Shown here piece after piece: positions 61,791-64,000 of a stretch of DNA of 64,000 bases. Origin of the DNA: Brevundimonas diminuta. Its GTDB lineage: Bacteria; Pseudomonadota; Alphaproteobacteria; Caulobacterales; Caulobacteraceae. A program made the position numbers and the translations under genes. The notes beneath the pieces are model-generated. The model was given only the letters and a program-made list of their open reading frames with translations. It ran no database searches and was not told where the DNA came from. The stretch is taken from assembly GCF_022654015.1 (NCBI RefSeq), contig NZ_CP073063.1, forward strand, positions 2,046,001 through 2,110,000, in the 5' to 3' direction. The number at the start of each line of letters is the position of its first letter. The first letter of the stretch is position 1.

Positions 61791-61991
61791 GCAGGACCGG
61801 CGTTTCCGAAGCACTCTGTGCGGCGGAGGCGGTCAGATACGCCAAGCCGTTTTGGGATGCAACACCCTCTTTCAGGACTATTTTCGCTTACCGTGAAGAT
61901 GGGTCGAAATGGGCGCTTGCGGCCTATCGAACCCATGGCTATAAGCCGCGTCCTCACTTCGGGGCGACGCCGCCAGGCCAGCCCCCACGGT

Positions 61992-62068
61992 CGGAGTGTG
62001 GCTCAGCCTGGTAGAGCACTGCGTTCGGGACGCAGGGGTCGGAGGTTCGAATCCTCTCACTCCGACCA
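61992..62068 (+). tRNA. tRNA-Pro(CGG)
   Basis: A 77-nt tRNA: acceptor CGGAGTG pairs with CACTCCG, anticodon stem CTGCG/CGCAG encloses TTCGGGA with anticodon CGG, T-arm GGTTCGAATCC, discriminator A and encoded CCA. Confidence 0.96.
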
Positions 62069-62128
62069 TCTTCTCTTCAGAATATTTGACGATGCGACAG
62101 CGGGTCTTCGCCCGCTGCCAGAGCCGCG

Positions 62129-63175
62129 TCAGTCGTCGTTCGCCGCCGTCTCCATCGCCTGGCGCGCGACCGCATTCAAATGCGCTCCAACCGACTCGAT
62201 GGTTCTTGAGCCCAGCGCCTTTCGGCGCGCGGTCAGATCGAGCGATCCGGCGTCGTAGTCGGCCATTAGACGCCGCACGAACGCCCCGCCTTGAACCTCC
62301 GCCAACACCTGATCCATTGCCTGGCGAGCCTCGGCTCCGATGATGCGCGGTCCGGTCAGATAGGCCCCGTATTCCGCGGTGTTCGAAATCTTGGCGAATG
62401 CGCCCGCGATGCCGCGTTCGTACATCAGGTCGGTCACCAGCTTGGTCTCATAGAAGCATTCGAACCACGCAACCTCGGGCGGATAGCCGGCGTTGACCAG
62501 CTTCGTGAAGGCCGCGTCGATCAGTTCGGCGATGCCGCCGCATAGAACCACCTGTTCGCCAAACAGGTCGCTTTCGCACTCGTCCCGCATCGTCGTTTCC
62601 AGAATGCCTTTTCGCCCGCATCCTAGCGCCGCCGCATAGGACAGGCCCAAGGCATGCGCACCGGCGGTTGCGTCCTGCTGCACACCGAACAGGCAGAAGA
62701 CCCCCTCTCCGGCTTCGTACAGATCGCGGATACGCGGCCCGATCCCCTTGGGCGAGGCCAGGATGACGTCCAGATCCGCGCGCGGTTCGACCAGCCCGAA
62801 TCGCACCGACAGGCCGTGGGCGAAGACCAGGGCCGCGCCCGGCCGCACGTTCGGCTCCAGTTCGTCGCGCCACAGATCGCGATGCGCCTCGTCAGACGTC
62901 ATGACGGCGACCACGTCGGCGCCCGACGCGGCCTGCGCGGCCGTCATCACCACGAATCCGTCGGCGCGCGCCAGGTCGCGTGTTCTGGAGTCGGCCTTCA
63001 GACCCACCACGATGTCGGTCACGCCCGAATCGCGCAGATTTAGCGCATGGGTGCGGCCCTGGCTGCCGTAACCGATCATGGCCACGCGCTTGCCGCGGAT
63101 GATCGAAAGGTCGCAGTCGCGGTCATGGAAGACGGGCAGCGGATTAGGTAGGGTCTGGGTCATGGCCATCTTCAT
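62129..63175 (-). CDS. ketol-acid reductoisomerase-like protein, divergent
   Basis: The 348-residue protein is a class I KARI homologue: NADPH-binding GYGSQGRTHALNLRDSG, catalytic His in FAHGLSVRFG, metal ligands in DLFGEQVVLCGG and WFECFYETKLV, and ISNTAEYGAYLTGP. The usual APKGPGH...VR loop is instead SPKGIGPRIRDLY. KARI makes dihydroxy acids for valine and isoleucine synthesis; the altered loop suggests a paralogue with a changed substrate. GGAGGAAGGGG lies before ATG 63175, which fixes the start. It overlaps the divergent DUF924 gene by 14 bases. Confidence 0.85.
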   Translation of the reverse strand: MKMAMTQTLPNPLPVFHDRDCDLSIIRGKRVAMIGYGSQGRTHALNLRDSGVTDIVVGLKADSRTRDLARADGFVVMTAAQAASGADVVAVMTSDEAHRDLWRDELEPNVRPGAALVFAHGLSVRFGLVEPRADLDVILASPKGIGPRIRDLYEAGEGVFCLFGVQQDATAGAHALGLSYAAALGCGRKGILETTMRDECESDLFGEQVVLCGGIAELIDAAFTKLVNAGYPPEVAWFECFYETKLVTDLMYERGIAGAFAKISNTAEYGAYLTGPRIIGAEARQAMDQVLAEVQGGAFVRRLMADYDAGSLDLTARRKALGSRTIESVGAHLNAVARQAMETAANDD

Positions 63176-63707
63176 AACCCCTTCCTCCGTCGTCGCCTTC
63201 TGGAAAGAGGCTGGGCTCGAAAAGTGGTTCGCCAAGGACGAGGCGTTCGACGCCGATTTCCGGGATCGCGGTCGCGCGGTCCACTGGGCCGCCGCGCGCC
63301 GCGAACTGGACGGTTGGATGGACACGGCCGAGGGCGCCCTGGCGCTGCTGATCCTGCTGGACCAGTATCCCCGAAACAGTTTTCGCGGCACGGCGCACCA
63401 GTTCGCCACCGACCCGCTCGCCCTGATGTTTGCAAACCAAGCCGTGGCCCGCGATCTGCATCTGGCGGTCGAGCCGGCGCTGAAGAACTTCCTGCTGCTG
63501 CCCTTCGAACATTCCGAACGGATCGAGGATCAGGACCGCTACATGACCTTGGTCGCCGGCGATGAAGAGCTGGAGAAATGGGGCAAGCTGCACCGCGACA
63601 TCATCGTCCGCTTCGGCCGCTTCCCCCACCGCAACGCCGCACTAGGCCGCCAGACGACGCCTGAAGAACAGGCCTTCCTCGACGAAGGCGGTTTCGGCGG
63701 CGGCTGA
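63162..63707 (+). CDS. DUF924 family protein
   Basis: The 181-residue protein has the DUF924 motifs LLDQYPRNSFRGT and LPFEHSERIEDQ, and ends with FGRFPHRNAALGR. These are small helical cytoplasmic proteins of unknown role. The ATG lies inside the N-terminal coding part of the divergent KARI-like gene. Confidence 0.92.
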   Translation: MAIFITPSSVVAFWKEAGLEKWFAKDEAFDADFRDRGRAVHWAAARRELDGWMDTAEGALALLILLDQYPRNSFRGTAHQFATDPLALMFANQAVARDLHLAVEPALKNFLLLPFEHSERIEDQDRYMTLVAGDEELEKWGKLHRDIIVRFGRFPHRNAALGRQTTPEEQAFLDEGGFGGG

Positions 63708-63782
63708 TTCGATCCACAACGATCAGATAGCGAGCGGCGACGGCCGATTGGCGAAAGACCGATTCGGGTGGAAGCTGATGCC

Positions 63783-64000
63783 ATGAACGCTCAGGTCGCC
63801 ATCGCTGAACTTCAGGCTCACATCGCCGCGGCGCCGGCCGATCATCCCGAGCGGCAGTATCTGAACCTGCTGCGAGACATCCTCGACAATGGCGTCCGTC
63901 GCGACGATCGCACCGGCACCGGCACCCTGGGCGTCTTCGGCCGCCAGATGCGGTTCGATCTGTCCAAGGGCTTTCCGGTCCTGACGACCAAGAAGCTGCA
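63783..64000 (+). CDS. thyA: thymidylate synthase, partial
   Basis: The frame reads [20 protein letters not shown] then [20 protein letters not shown] and LTTKKL, the conserved N terminus of ThyA, which makes dTMP from dUMP with methylene-tetrahydrofolate. The gene runs off the right edge after about 72 codons. Confidence 0.95.
   Translation, partial: MNAQVAIAELQAHIAAAPADHPERQYLNLLRDILDNGVRRDDRTGTGTLGVFGRQMRFDLSKGFPVLTTKKL

Overview
The window is high-GC alphaproteobacterial chromosome carrying one complete-looking prophage. The gene content and order (rpoZ, folK, smpB, dapA, a lytic transglycosylase, hrpB, dps, thyA) and the protein style suggest the order Caulobacterales, possibly Brevundimonas. 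That placement is from memory of protein families, not from a search.

Bases 1-18900 are host sequence. They hold rpoZ (cut by the left edge), folK, a NYN-domain protein, a family 5-type uracil-DNA glycosylase, smpB-dapA, a secreted lytic transglycosylase, a TetR-regulated metal or cofactor ABC importer, a GT2 glycosyltransferase, two RNA-methyltransferase-like genes, an MFS symporter, hrpB, an amino-acid permease, tRNA-Leu(UAG), a small secreted protein and dps. Bases 61734-64000 are host again: the rest of tRNA-Gln, tRNA-Pro(CGG), a ketol-acid-reductoisomerase-like gene, a DUF924 protein and the start of thyA.

Bases 19004-61733 are a 42.7-kb prophage inserted in the 3' end of tRNA-Gln(UUG). 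A 22-bp direct repeat marks both ends, and integrase arm-type repeats lie just inside each end. It belongs to the T7 group. It encodes a single-subunit RNA polymerase (20517-22934), then portal, scaffold, capsid, a terminator after the capsid gene, tail tubular proteins A and B, gp13/gp14/gp15/gp16-like internal virion proteins, tail fibres, holin candidate, small terminase and large terminase in T7 order (23808-46224). It has no recognisable DNA polymerase, primase, ligase, exonuclease or amidase, so replication must lean on the host or on a helicase-like protein at 52875-54257.

The right third (46225-61711) is accessory and lysogeny sequence: an XRE repressor, lipoproteins, an ArdC-like antirestriction protein, a SHOCT membrane protein, a helicase-like ATPase, a fused double DNA methyltransferase, a winged-helix protein coupled to a second tyrosine recombinase, and the main integrase beside attR. 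The left end has a small leftward cluster including a protein like the GTA head-spike base.

The most unusual points are: a T7-like temperate phage stripped of its DNA-metabolism genes; three virion genes that appear to start with ATC, ATT and CTG; a tandem duplication between tail tubular B and gp13 holding two diverged secreted 'moron' genes, with a third paralogue 24 kb away; a repeated TAAATA-centred motif in front of phage genes that could be the phage polymerase promoter; and a shared palindromic operator at two accessory control regions.
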